Shown in pieces: positions 12,753-24,880 of a stretch of 64,000 nt of DNA (the first letter of the stretch is position 1; every line of letters starts with the position of its first letter). The notes under the pieces were generated by a model. It worked only from the letters and a program-made list of their open reading frames with translations, ran no database searches and was not told the DNA's origin. Where the stretch lies: positions 81,287,043-81,351,042 of the forward strand of contig OY997588.1 of NCBI GenBank assembly GCA_963921825.1, written 5' to 3'. Made by a program: the position numbers and the translations under genes. Origin of the DNA: Erodium maritimum. Its lineage: Eukaryota; Streptophyta; Magnoliopsida; Geraniales; Geraniaceae.

Positions 12753-13888
12753 CCCCTCGGCTCACTGTGCGGTCTGTCTCTGGTCCCCTAGGGACGGTCA
12801 TCATGACGCTCTACAGGCCGATTGCCCCTCGGGCAGTCTCGTGCCAGGTGACCCTACTGTCCACACCGAGGACACAGCTGTGCCACCGGGGCGGGTCCAA
12901 CTGACGCTACGGTCCCTGCTCGGCGCATGCCATCCTGCTGAAACTGAGGCTGAAAGTGTCCTGCAACTCCCTGTCTGCGTGGGTCTCGACGGTCAGACGG
13001 CTGAACAAAGCCACTCGGCCTAGACCTAGTCTCTCGCATTCTGATAGTCTCTCTGAAGTGTCTCTCCATGGCTAAAGCCTGATCCAAGAGCGTGGAGTAC
13101 TCAGCGGTCCTGAAGGCGATGACCCTGTCGGCTATCGACGGGATGAGCCCGTTCTCAAACCTCCTGCATCGGTCATCCGCAGTCTGAACCAACTCCGGTG
13201 CGAAGCGGGCCTGAGAAGTAAACCTCACTGCATACTCAGAAACACTCAATCCTCTCTGACGTAGATCTAGAAACTGTTGGCGCCTGTCATCCCGAATGGA
13301 GCGAGGGAAATACTGTTCCAAGAACAGCCTGCTGAACAACTGAAAATCACTGCCGACCCTGTCCTACACTGACTGCCACCAGTAGAAGGCCTCTCCCTCA
13401 AGCTGAAAAGTGGCGAACGAAACTCTCAAGCGCCCCTCCGATACTCCAGAGGTATCGAGGTTGCGGGTAACCCGCTCCAACCAGCCCGAAGCTGCCTCGG
13501 GGTCCGCTCCCCCGGAGTAGGTCGGCGTACCGAGTCTACGAAACTCCCTGAGCGACTGGGCTGTGAGGCTATCAAACTGTCCTGGCCTCTCCCCAAAATC
13601 TGCTGAAGCAACAGGCACGGGCTCTGGTGCCGGTGCTGTAGTCCCCTGCTGCGCACTCAAGGCTGCTAGTACAGCGCGAACCACCTCCTTGAGAGGGGTC
13701 GCCTGAGTCGGCTCTGCGACTGGAGATGTCCTGGGTGGCGACCCTGCTGGTCCACCCTCAAAGCGCTAATGCTCGTTGGAAGTAGCATCCTGGGCATCAG
13801 CTGCCCCCTCCTGCTCACCGGCAGGTTGCTGACTCGGACCCCCAGCTGGGCGGCTCCGGGTACCTCTCGGAACATACGTACGAGACAT
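12753..13888 (-). pseudogene. E2 gag
   Basis: The start at 13888 gives MSRTYVPRGTRSRPAGG, the family N-terminus. The gag core is recognisable (TYSGGADPEAASGWLERV, LFLEQYFPRSIRDDRRQQF, ERHFRETIRMRETR), followed by a knuckle near the C-terminus (VAQLCPRCGQ). It closely resembles E4 gag. It has about two breaks. Confidence 0.87.
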
Positions 13889-14624
13889 GTCGCCTATCCG
13901 CCTGCACGGATAACGCACATGTTCAGTACTTAGTTCAACAACGGTTCTCACACGTTAGAAGGACATTCATACGCGTCACACAAGTCACCCACAATTACGC
14001 CCCTCACACTTAGTAGATATATATACTCATATAATATAGCACACAAGTTCGTATCTCTATGCGTCTCACAACAACAACCAGCGATTTAAGCAATCAACCA
14101 CCAATTCCCACAGGAGGGTTCCAACTCAAGCACACCACACAAGCACAAATCAAAAGGCACCCCCTTGCTCGGGTATCCTTCCACAAAGAGGCGTTTATCA
14201 CATAACCCAAATCAATTCAATAATCACCCTTAACCTTTCCTTCCCTCCCACATAATCCCACTTCTTAACTTCTACGCAAACCTTTTCATGTCGATCTCAT
14301 GTTGTTTCAACCCGATTCAGGCGTCCCCGAACCTCATTGTAACAACTTGACATCGAACCATCACGCTCGACTATAGTGGCGCCCCTGAGTCAACCAGTAA
14401 TGGTGCAAACATTTTAGTTCTACCGAAAATTCGGCATGACCCACTCGTATTTTCCTTTAACCCTCCGCTTAAGTGGGACAAGTACCAACACAAATTCGCA
14501 AGACAAAAGCACGCAGAGTTCTCATGCTCAGCCAAAGACACCACACAGTCAAAAAAACGGAGTTCTCGTGCTCCTAAAGTACACAACGCAATTAATAAAC
14601 GGAGTTCTCGTGCTCCCAAATACT
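13889..14624 (-). other. E2 leader, gag-proximal part
   Basis: Untranslated leader between gag and the minisatellite. Apart from GA/CT-rich patches and units resembling the first degenerate copies of the minisatellite near 14555-14620, no gene was seen. Confidence 0.7.
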
Positions 14625-14910
14625 ACGGGGTGCTCGTGCCCCAAACTCGCCACACACGGTCACACGGTGTTCTCGTGCCCCAATCTCACCACACACGGGC
14701 ATACGGGGTTCTCGTGCCCCAATCTCACCACACACGGGCATACGGGGTTCTCGTGCCCCAATCTCACCACACACGGGCATACGGGTTTCGCGTGCCCCAA
14801 TCTCACCACACACGGGCATACGGGGTTCTCGTGCCCCAATCTCACCACACACGGGCATACGGGATTCTCGTGCCCCAATCTCACCACACACGGGCATACG
14901 GGGTTCTCAT
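14625..14910. repeat. 39-bp minisatellite in E2 leader, left part
   Basis: About eight units recur every 39 bases, shown by the core CTCGTGCCCC at 14633, 14672, 14711, 14750, 14789, 14828 and 14867. E3 inserted in the last unit and the array resumes at 23367-23455 with about two more. Because 39 is a multiple of three, long meaningless open frames appear on both strands. Confidence 0.93.
14906..14910. other. Target duplication ctcat, left of E3
   Basis: ctcat before the TGTTGGG terminus of E3 recurs at 23367-23371 after the terminal CA. Confidence 0.95.
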
Positions 14911-16598
14911 TGTTGGGTCTCGAGGTAGGGTTGGAGATGAACCAACTCGCAGCGGAAAATCAATGAAAACCAAGAGACGATTAAAACCATGAAACAACTA
15001 ACAAAGAATGGATTCACAAGAGAAAAATTCAGCACTAGTTCTTACCAAAACAAGAACACCGGTTAACGAATGATTGGCTTGAGTCTCCAAGACGCCTACG
15101 TATCCACATGGGAATCAAAGCCACGTAGTTCTTCTCTTTGAGGACTCAAGAACACAAACATGGAGGTGGAAACTAGCCAAACCCGAAATGGCCATGGAAG
15201 AGGGAGAGAAAATGTGTTTCCTATTCTTGTCTTGTGTTTGTTATGTTGAAAAAAGATGACTTAAACATAACAAAACTCATACTTGTCCAACTAAAGGCAT
15301 GGGACAAGTATGGTGTCAAGTAAGGTGTAAATAGGACAAAGTATGGCAAGACAAGATTGGGTTAGGTGGTGAATCACCAACACCTTAATCCTTGTCTTGC
15401 TTACTTAGTACTAATTAATCAAGACTTGATTAATTAGTTCCATAGGCCTTGGTTGCATGGGCCTTTCATGGGCCTCTTGGAACATGGCCCATGGCCATTT
15501 CCAACGAGGTCCCGTGATTCGCTCATCGCCTCCAAGCCTTCCATACCGGAAATGTCCAACATTATCCGACGCGATCAATCCCAAGACTCCAAGCCTTGTC
15601 TCGATCCGTAAAGTCCTATTCACTTACGGGCACATGACCCAAAACCCAGTTTTGGTCATATCCCGAGACAACTCCCTTTTGGCCATTCTCCATATATGTG
15701 TCAATGAGTTTCATCCTCCGGTGTGACCCTTAGGTTTATGCATGTCAATAGATCAACGTAAAATCCCATTTTACTTGATCCTATTTAAGTGGCAACTAAC
15801 GAGACTTTAGTATTGCCTGACACTGCATAGCGAATCGACCCTGTCGATTCTAACCTTTCCGTCGTCCCTGTCATTATCCTTTTATCTCCGATATCCTGAT
15901 TGAGATAAGGCATAGAGCCGTCATCCTTATTATTCTCAATCACCGTTCCTTGATATGTGAGATGACTGAAGATATGATACCCAGTATCATGTGCATGGCC
16001 ATGCTATTCTTCCAGTCACTCTCGATCAAGCGGCCGAGAACCGATATCTTTCCCATACCTTAGTATAAGGGATAAATCCCTTAGCCGTCTTTCGTGTCAC
16101 TCATGTAGCCCGTCCCCAAGCCAATCCTGGCCGTTATGGAAGCCCTGTTACGGACAACGTTAGGCTCAGGTCAAACTCAGTTGTTGACTACATAGCGATC
16201 ACAAAGACTCCTTGGTCTAAGGATACATGACAAGCTACAACACTGAATATGTTCATGACTTAATCTATGGCACATATTCAGGGCGGGTCGTCCAATATCA
16301 TGTCCCACATGATATCTATGATCAGACTCCGGAATCCCATTCCAATGACTAACAGAACGTAAGCCATAAAGAGCCATCTTTCATACTAGTCGCTTCTAGT
16401 GAAGCTTTGTTGACTAGGGACCCATCGAGTGTGATCTATCTCGATCTATGGTTCTATTCGCATGGTGGGCATAGATCAGAGCACACGTCGATATATTACT
16501 CCAACACATAAGTAATATAAAGCCGCTTTAATTTTATTGCTAACGATGATATGTACATTTGGACATTTAGGATTGAACTACGGGCACTAAGACTAACA
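14911..16598 (-). repeat. E3 3' LTR (1688 bp)
   Basis: Termini TGTTGGG and CTAACA. It holds a 14-bp inverted repeat with one-base spacer at 15410-15438 and several GGCCCATG/CATGGGCC motifs just beside it. Confidence 0.95.
15410..15438. repeat. 29-bp near-perfect palindrome in copia LTR
   Basis: Arms ACTAATTAATCAAG and CTTGATTAATTAGT around a single base. The same structure occurs at 22178-22206 and 51406-51434, and in the other LTRs of the family near 58180-58210 and 62806-62834. Confidence 0.9.
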
Positions 16599-16615
16599 AT
16601 CTCCCACTTGCCCTA
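16599..16615 (-). other. E3 polypurine tract
   Basis: On the minus strand the run GGGCAAGTGGGAGAT abuts the 3' LTR. Confidence 0.85.
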
Positions 16616-19600
16616 GTTCCAATCTAAACTCCAATATGTCCCCATCGACTTTACATGTCTAACATGTTCAGGCAGTGACACTGCCTTAGTCAAAGGGTTG
16701 GCTATGTTATCATCTGTTGCAATATCGGTTATCTTCACTTCACCTCAGTTCAGTATTTATCTGATGAGGTGGATACGCCGCAGTACATGTTTGGATTTGT
16801 TATACGATCTAGGCTTTTAGCTTGCGCAATGGCCCTTGTGTTGTCGCAAGATGGATTCACCAGGCTGGATGGGTTTTTAATTACACCCAGCTCTGCCATG
16901 AATTTCCAAATCCACATAGCCTCCTTAGCTGCCTCTGCAGCATCCATGTACTTGGCCTCTATCGTAGATTCGGCAATGATATCTTGCTTTACGCTCTCCC
17001 AGCTAAAGCTCTACCATTCAGCGTAAACACATATCCTGATTGACTTCTAAAGTCATCTGGATTTGTCTTGGAAAACTAGCGTCTACTCATCCTTCGACGA
17101 CTAGTTCAACATCATCTTTCCCCCGGGTCAGAATGATGTCTACTGGTACAACATAAGGCTTACGAGACGTCTGGTCTCATACATGTCATGGCATATATGA
17201 TTGATCCTGCCCCCAGGCGCATAGGATTCTCATCATCCTTTTCAGCTCATCAGGTGTCTTAGGACACTGAGTCTTGCTGAGATGAATGCCATGACTAGTG
17301 GGTAAGAGTCCTTTCTTTGAATCGAGCATTAAGAACCTACTCAATGCCTTGTTCACATAGGTTCCCTAACTTAAATCCAAGACCCTCTTGGTGCGATCTC
17401 TACATATCTTAATCCTTAAGATATGAGAAGCATCACCTAAGTCCTTTATTGAAAAACACTTCCTCAACCAAGCTTTAGTCTCGTGCAAGGTTGGGATGTC
17501 GTTTTCAATGAGAACCAGAAAGGTAATATTGCTCCCACTAGCCTTCTTATAAACGCAAGATTCATCCTCGTTCTTGATTAAGCCAAATCCAATTACAACT
17601 TCATCAAAACGAAGGATCCAACTCCGAGAAGTTCGTTTCAATCCATAAATGGATTTCAACAACTTATAAATCTTTCCTTTATTCTTCGGATCGTCAAAAC
17701 CTTTGGGCCGAGACATACAAACGTACTCAGTCAAATTTCCATTTAGGAAAGCGGTTTTGACATCCACTTGCCATATCTCGTAATTATAATACGCAGTTAT
17801 GTCAAGAAGAATTTGGATCGATTTTGACCATAGCCACTAGGGAGAAGGTTTCCTCATAGTCAATCCATGCCTATAACCTTTCGCCACCAGTTGAGCTTTA
17901 TAGGTCAGAGGGTTGCCATCCATGTCCATCTTCACCTTGAAGATCCATTTGCATCCGATGGTCTTCACACCATTGATGGGATCAACCGGTTCCCAGACTC
18001 GGTTGTCCGACATGGATTGCATTTCCTCCCTCATGGCTCCCAGCCATAACTCGGAGTCGGGCCCATCCACGACTTCTTGAAAGGTGGCTGGATCATCGTG
18101 ATCCACCATGACTTCATTGTCAGCTCCGGATACCATATATTGGAGGTGGAAGATTGATCCTTTCAAATCGCCTTGGACCTTCCGGAATTGTAACAGGAAT
18201 TGGTTCTTACTCTACGACAATCTCTGGCTCCTTTCTACTGGGTTGCCAATTGGTTTAGACAGATCTGTACCATCCTGAATTTCTTCGAGATGCACAGTCC
18301 TCCCAATGACGTCTTTGGAAACAAAACTCCTTTTCCATAAAGACTCCACCCCAAGCGACGAACACCATGTTCTCACTGGGATTGTAGAAGTAGTATCCCC
18401 TTGTTGCTTTGGGATACCACACGAAGGTGCATATCTCAGATCTTGGTTCGAGCTTAGTCGAAACCAAATGTTTCACATAAGCCTCGCAACCACAAATCTT
18501 TAGGAAGGACAAAGCGGGCATCATCCCGTACCATTTAAAAATGGTGTCCCTTCCACACCCTTCGTCGAAGCCCGATTCACTATGAATGCGGTCGTCTCTA
18601 GAGCATAACCCCTGAAAGAGATTGGGAGATCAGTCCAACTAATCTTGGAACGGACCATTGTCTAACAATGTCCGATTTCTCCGTTTGGCTACACCTTTCA
18701 ACTACAGTGTCCCAGGAGGAGTCCATTCCAAAAGGATCTCATTCTCTTTTATATGATCTAATAACTCTGTGGTCAAGTATTTTCCACCTCAATCCAATCG
18801 AAGTGCCTTAATACCTTTGTCGAGCTGGTTTTCTACTTTAGTCTTAAACTCTTTGAATTTATCAAAAGCTTCAGACTTATGTCTCAGCGAATAGACATAA
18901 CCATATTTACTGTAATCATCAGTAAATGTGATAAAGTAGCTAAAACCCCTCCTGGCAAGTGAACTTATTGGTCTACACACATTCGAGTGTATCAGCCCCA
19001 ATAATTCACCCGCCCTTTCATCGCGATCGATAAATGGCACTTTAGTCATTTTTCTCATCAAACAAACCTTGCACCTATCGATCGAATGGAATTCGAATGA
19101 ACCTGAAAGCCCGCACTTCTGAAGTGCTGATAGGCGCTTCTTGTTTATGCGACCCAAATGACAGTACCATAACAGAGTTAGGTTTAAATCGTTGGATTTA
19201 GACCTCTTGGTATTAACGGAATATATAGAACTTGAGGCATTGTTACCCATATCTATATATGTACAATCCTCCAACCATGTCAGTACTGGTATAAAACATA
19301 TCATTGCATAGAACATTGAAAACTCCATTTCCAATATTAACATTATATCCTTCCTTGTCAAACACGGATACAGATATAATATTCCTACTAAAAGTAGGTA
19401 TGCAATATACATTATACAATACTAAGACAAGGCCTCTTGGCAAAGCAAGACTCATGGATCCTACAGCAGTTGCCACAACTCTGAGGTCCATTTCGTGCTT
19501 TCCAAATCTCTCCTACTTTCAGCCACCATATATTAGTGCATGTGTGAGATTCAGTCATGGTATCTAATACCCATAAATCATTGGAAGTAGAGAGATGTAT

Positions 19601-20120
19601 CTCTATAGAGTTAATACCAAATGAAGGCACGGTCACACCGCCCTTCCTTAGATCATCCAGGTTTCCTGATGAAGGCGTAGTCCTACTGCCCTTCTTCAGA
19701 TCATCCAGGCTATTTGATGAAGGCGCAGTCCCACTGCCCTTCTTCAGATCAGCCGTGAACTTCCTGTAATCCCGGTTCCAATGACCAGGCTGTTGGCAGT
19801 AGAAGCAGACATTCTCAGGTGTCTCATCTTTCCTGCCAAGTGCGCATGGGCCCAGCCCTTGCCACTTCCAATTCCCTTGTTGACCATCAGAATATCCTTG
19901 GATCCCAGATCCCTGAGATATTCTTCTCAGCAGTTAATGACACTTCATGTAACTCTGATATGGTCTTAGTGACAGCCTTGTCAAGGACATATTCTTTGCG
20001 TTCAGACTTGAGGACTATCCTCAAAATTCTGTACCAGTCCAAATAGTTTGTCCCATTTAGCTTGACCCTGTCAAGAATGGTTTTTAATGACAAACTATTA
20101 ATGTTCGCTGAATTTGCCAT
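16616..20120 (-). pseudogene. E3 gag-pol remnants
   Basis: Reading on the minus strand from 20120, gag begins MANSANINSLSLKTIL. A CCHC knuckle region comes next, then integrase (zinc region HLGRINKKRLSAL, core FITFTDDYSKYGYVYS), RT (NGVKTIGCKWIFKVK, DVKTAFLNGNL, YGLKRTSRSW) and RNase H (DAAEAAKEAMWIWKF). Integrase ahead of RT identifies Ty1/copia. Gag is much shorter than is usual for the family. The frame is broken in about six or more places, and the pattern of surviving open pieces is the same as in E6. Confidence 0.88.
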
Positions 20121-21665
20121 TTGATCTACAACAGATAAAATTCAATCAGTAAACTGAATAAATTTTATGAAGATCAAGCTTAAACACCAACAATCGATTC
20201 TAAACCTTTAGAATCTGAAACCAAGATCCTTGATTCACTCGATTAAGCTGAACTAATGCTCACCACTTAATCGAGCTATATAGGTAGGACTCCATCCAAT
20301 CATATCCAATGTGACTCTTGGCTAGGGTATGTACTTATGTACACGACTTACCCTATCTGTTACCCTAGCTCAACCTCAGGCTGAGAATCGTAGTCGGGTC
20401 CACCAATTTTCAACTATGGCCCGTCACTATGTAGGTGCTCCGCTAATGCGCACGACATCCACATATGTCGTCCAAACCTACTACCCCGCTTCCCCATGGA
20501 TGCTCCGCTAATGCGCACGACACCCATAGGACGGGGAGGTAGTAAGGTGTTGATTATTGGGAGGTATCGGACATGACCCGCTTTTACTTGTCCAGTTGTG
20601 TTCAAAACTTTGGCACATCCTAGATGCGATGAGCACATCAACTACATTCCAAATGCAATGATGCCTCAAATTACATCCAATGTAATTCTTCCTTTGAACC
20701 CGTCAACTACATCCAATGTAATGACGGTTCTAAGGGTTCACACACAAGGATTAAAATTCCAATTTTATCTTTGCATGTGAGGTGATATGCTCGGTAAATA
20801 AAGTTAAGCATGCAATTCTAAAACACATAGAATTAATCATGCATAAACTAAACCAAGCATAAAGCGATAAATGTGCACATAATAGCCCCCTAAACTAACT
20901 CCCACTAGCTTCTTGAGCTCCACCGACTCCAAGCCGATGCCAACACCCGAAAAGCCACCAAATGACATTTTCGCCCTTTCTTCGTGTTGAGTAAAATATT
21001 ACAATTTAATACACGACTCGCAGGTCGGGAATAAATAAATATTACAAACAAGTGGTTCGACGACCACACCTTGAAAGAATAATTACACGCTAACTCTAAC
21101 GGCTCGCAGGCCGTGAAAAGCGATAAATAATTAAATCGAGCTCGGGGCTATTATGTACACCATGCCAACATCACATCACACATCGTGTTATCAAACAAGC
21201 ATGTTATCAAACATCATGTGATTTTCCGGTTTTAATTAATAGCCAAGTTTCGAAATTTTTTGATGCTCGGTTTATCGAAACCGTTCAAAAATGAAACTTT
21301 TGAACATTTGATCTTCGAGTTCGTCATGACGGTTCCAAACTCGTCATAACTAACAAAACGGTTTAGCCTTGGCATATCAACCATCCAATGGTCATGCTTG
21401 GCCTAGCACCGTCCAACGGAGCCCCGTTCGGTCCCGGTTTCGGCTCCCCGAGAGTCCCGCTCCCGAGACCCGAAAAATCAAAAAAAAAATTCAAAATTTC
21501 CAGATTTGAAATAATTTTCAAAAATTCATTTTACATGCATTAAATCCATAAACTAGAATTTAAAACATGTTATCAAACAATTTAGCAAAACAACATGCCA
21601 AAAACGAAACTTTCAAGCAAAACCGAAACTTTGAACACCGTCTTGTGAATCCCGAAGGTAGCACG
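20121..21665 (-). other. E3 long untranslated leader
   Basis: About 1.55 kb between primer site and gag. It holds two direct copies of a 20-base block containing TGCTCCGCTAATGCGCACGA (about 20430 and 20501), repeated TACATCCAATGTAAT units near 20670 and 20710, and three small hairpins at 21014-21027, 21052-21067 and 21099-21114. No protein-coding signal was recognised. Confidence 0.75.
21014..21114 (-). other. Hairpin triplet in E3 leader
   Basis: On the sense strand three stem-loops follow each other: ACGGC-CTGCGA-GCCGT, GTGGT-CGTCGA-ACCAC and CGAC-CTGCGA-GTCG. Each has a six-base loop. Leader hairpins of retroelements often take part in RNA dimerisation or packaging; that role here is inference. 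Confidence 0.55.
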
Positions 21666-21677
21666 GCTCTGATACCA
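21666..21677 (-). other. E3 primer binding site (initiator Met tRNA)
   Basis: The minus strand reads TGGTATCAGAGC one base from the 5' LTR. Confidence 0.92.
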
Positions 21678-21678
21678 C

Positions 21679-23366
21679 TGTTGGGTCTCGAGGTAGGGTT
21701 GGAGATGAACCAACTCGCAGCGGAAAATCAATGAAAACCAAGAGACGATTAAAACCATGAAACAACTAACAAAGAATGGATTCACAAGAGAAAAATTCAG
21801 CACTAGTTCTTACCAAAACAAGAACACCGGTTAACGAATGATTGGCTTGAGTCTCCAAGACGCCTACGTATCCACATGGGAATCAAAGCCACGTAGTTCT
21901 TCTCTTTGAGGACTCAAGAACACAAACATGGAGGTGGAAACTAGCCAAACCCGAAATGGCCATGGAAGAGGGAGAGAAAATGTGTTTCCTATTCTTGTCT
22001 TGTGTTTGTTATGTTGAAAAAAGATGACTTAAACATAACAAAACTCATACTTGTCCAACTAAAGGCATGAGACAAGTATGGTGTCAAGTAAGGTGTAAAT
22101 AGGACAAAGTATGGCAAGACAAGATTGGGTTAGGTGGTGAATCACCAACACCTTAATCCTTGTCTTGCTTACTTAGTACTAATTAATCAAGACTTGATTA
22201 ATTAGTTCCATAGGCCTTGGTTGCATGGGCCTTTCATGGGCCTCTTGGAACATGGCCCATGGCCATTTCCAACGAGGTCCCGTGATTCGCTCATCGCCTC
22301 CAAGCCTTCCATACCGGAAATGTCCAACATTATCCGACGCGATCAATCCCAAGACTCCAAGCCTTGTCTCGATCCGTAAAGTCCTATTCACTTACGGGCA
22401 CATGACCCAAAACCCAGTTTTGGTCATATCCCGAGACAACTCCCTTTTGGCCATTCTCCATATATGTGTCAATGAGTTTCATCCTCCGGTGTGACCCTTA
22501 GGTTTATGCATGTCAATAGATCAACGTAAAATCCCATTTTACTTGATCCTATTTAAGTGGCAACTAACGAGACTTTAGTATTGCCTGACACTGCATAGCG
22601 AATCGACCCTGTCGATTCTAACCTTTCCGTCGTCCCTGTCATTATCCTTTTATCTCCGATATCCTGATTGAGATAAGGCATAGAGCCGTCATCCTTATTA
22701 TTCTCAATCACCGTTCCTTGATATGTGAGATGACTGAAGATATGATACCCAGTATCATGTGCATGGCCATGCTATTCTTCCAGTCACTCTCGATCAAGCG
22801 GCCGAGAACCGATATCTTTCCCATACATTAGTATAAGGGATAAATCCCTTAGCCGTCTTTCGTGTCACTCATGTAGCCCGTCCCCAAGCCAATCCTGGCC
22901 GTTATGGAAGCCCTGTTACGGACAACGTTAGGCTCAGGTCAAACTCAGTTGTTGACTACATAGCGATCACAAAGACTCCTTGGTCTAAGGATACATGACA
23001 AGCTACAACACTGAATATGTTCATGACTTAATCTATGGCACATATTCAGGGCGGGTCGTCCAATATCATGTCCCACATGATATCTATGATCAGACTCCGG
23101 AATCCCATTCCAATGACTAACAGAACGTAAGCCATAAAGAGCCATCTTTCATACTAGTCGCTTCTAGTGAAGCTTTGTTGACTAGGGACCCATCGAGTGT
23201 GATCTATCTCGATCTATGGTTCTATTCGCATGGTGGGCATAGATCAGAGCACACGTCGATATATTACTCCAACACATAAGTAATATAAAGCCGCTTTAAT
23301 TTTATTGCTAACGATGATATGTACATTTGGACATTTAGGATTGAACTACGGGCACTAAGACTAACA
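21679..23366 (-). repeat. E3 5' LTR (1688 bp)
   Basis: Same length as its partner, with about two differences seen by eye. Confidence 0.95.
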
Positions 23367-23455
23367 CTCATGCCCCAATCTCACCACACACGGGCATACG
23401 GGGTTCTCGTGCCCCAATCTCACCACACACGGGCATACGGGGTTCTCGTGCCCCA
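23367..23455. repeat. 39-bp minisatellite in E2 leader, right part
   Basis: It continues the array of 14625-14910 after E3 and begins with the duplicated ctcat. About two units remain before the array ends. Confidence 0.9.
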
Positions 23456-23836
23456 CCCAAAACACTCAAAACAAGCACACATGGAGTACTCATGCTCCAG
23501 AAAAGCAGTCAACCACAAGTCAACACTTGAACAGGACCAACTACAACTTGAAAATTTTCGAAGTGATCTACCACCAACCGTTGGCTCACTCTACCATGAA
23601 TGCATAACGGGTCGATCATTGACCGTTAATCCAATTCCGATCTCAACCATTCGGCTTCACCGATCACTAAGGAGAGGATACCAATCAAGTAATGTAAACA
23701 TTGTAGTGTAAAGGTTCCATTTAGGACAACCATCAAAGCGACTCACGACTCAGACTCCCTAACTCTACCCACCTAATTGACTTCGGTCCGAGGTTTGAAA
23801 ATCAGTTCATAAGACACCTGTTTCAAATGAAACCAG
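23456..23836 (-). other. E2 leader, primer-site side
   Basis: Non-coding leader next to the primer site. It is very like 41100-41420 of E4, including the shared block around TTGACTTCGGTCCGAGG. Confidence 0.75.
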
Positions 23837-23848
23837 GCTCTAATACCA
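23837..23848 (-). other. E2 primer binding site
   Basis: The minus strand reads TGGTATTAGAGC, one base off the usual initiator-Met form, three bases from the 5' LTR. Confidence 0.85.
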
Positions 23849-24146
23849 AATTGTCACGCCCCAAATCCGGTTCTTGCCCGGACTCGAGGCATGACTAATA
23901 ATAAATGATTTAAAAGGCAATAACTCAACAATAAGTTCCTGTGAAACTCCAATAAGAAACTCAAATCCACAAAGATTCGGTTTAAAACATAACTAACCTT
24001 CCAGGGGTGTAATAATAATCCTCCACAAGGTTTGTTCCAAACAGAAATAAAGTAAAAGCGAAGTCTCTATAGACACCCACACCAAGAAGCTCCCGAGCCT
24101 CTACTCCTCAATCAATCCTGTAAACACAACAATAAATTCATAAGGG

Positions 24147-24160
24147 TGAGCTTGCGCTCA
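24147..24160 (-). other. LTR hairpin, E2 5' LTR (sense loop GCAA)
   Basis: Sense strand TGAGC-GCAA-GCTCA, identical to the copy in the 3' LTR. Confidence 0.65.
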
Positions 24161-24743
24161 GTAGGGAAAACACATAACAAGGTGGACCTTAAACTCAATA
24201 AAGTCAACAACAAAGTCAATAAGATAGTTCTTAACAAACACGGGTAATATGTAAACCCGCCATTGCCGTGGCACATGAAGTCTCCACCCTCCGATCCACA
24301 TATGATGTGTCCTCTCGGATTTTCCCTCAAATCCAGAGGAGACGCATAACATTGAGGCGACCGGAAACAATCCTTCGGGGCGCTTATCATCGGGATTCTC
24401 AGAAACGTCTCCAAAGGATTTCATGTCCTCGGGAACCAAGGTATTGCTCCCATAGGAAGCATACACTTGGGCAATTTAATAATAATCAGTTAATAATTGA
24501 GTAATACACTCACACCGAAACACGAAACAATCCAATCCCAACAACCACCAATTCACTGTCACACATAGCTCACACATCACCAATTCACCACAACACACAG
24601 CACACGAATCACATAATCACAATACACAAATCACACAATCACAACTTACCGTTCACTTACCAGTCTCGACCCAACGGGGCATCGATCACCTGATTGCACC
24701 GCTCGGTACAACCAGTCATACTCGATGCTCCAAGCAACCACGT

Positions 24744-24880
24744 CTGTCACGGACCTGGTCACGGATCCGTGATGCCAACCCTCACGGTTACCGTCACGGA
24801 GCCGTGACGAGTGCCGTCACGGACTCCCTCACGGAGCCGTGACGTCGCCCGTCACGGGATCCGTCACGGATCCGTGGCGC
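24744..24880 (-). repeat. TCACGG palindrome array in E2 5' LTR
   Basis: Same alternation of half-sites as at 7928-8063. Confidence 0.7.

Larger units (their letters stand above)
14911..23366 (-). mobile_element. E3: Ty1/copia element inside the E2 leader
   Basis: 8456 bp with LTRs of 1688 bp each (14911-16598 and 21679-23366), a polypurine tract next to the left LTR, a primer site next to the right LTR and, on the minus strand, gag, protease, integrase, RT and RNase H in copia order. The ctcat duplication flanks it. By eye the LTRs differ at only about two positions, giving an age of some tens of thousands of years at 1.3e-8 per site per year. The coding region nevertheless has about six or more breaks. 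E6 and E7 are of the same family. I could not assign a copia lineage with confidence. Confidence 0.95.

Noticed and set aside
14625-14910. Possible CRISPR array
   Set aside because: Units follow each other directly, without unique spacers, and the context is a plant retrotransposon leader.
14436-14992. Overlapping repetitive open frames on both strands
   Set aside because: They come from the 39-bp minisatellite, whose period is a multiple of three; no protein is implied.
15411-15726. Frames of 60-90 residues recurring in all copia LTRs, some on each strand
   Set aside because: They recur because the LTRs are nearly identical; none matches a known protein and the longest open frames are not kept in the same way in all copies.
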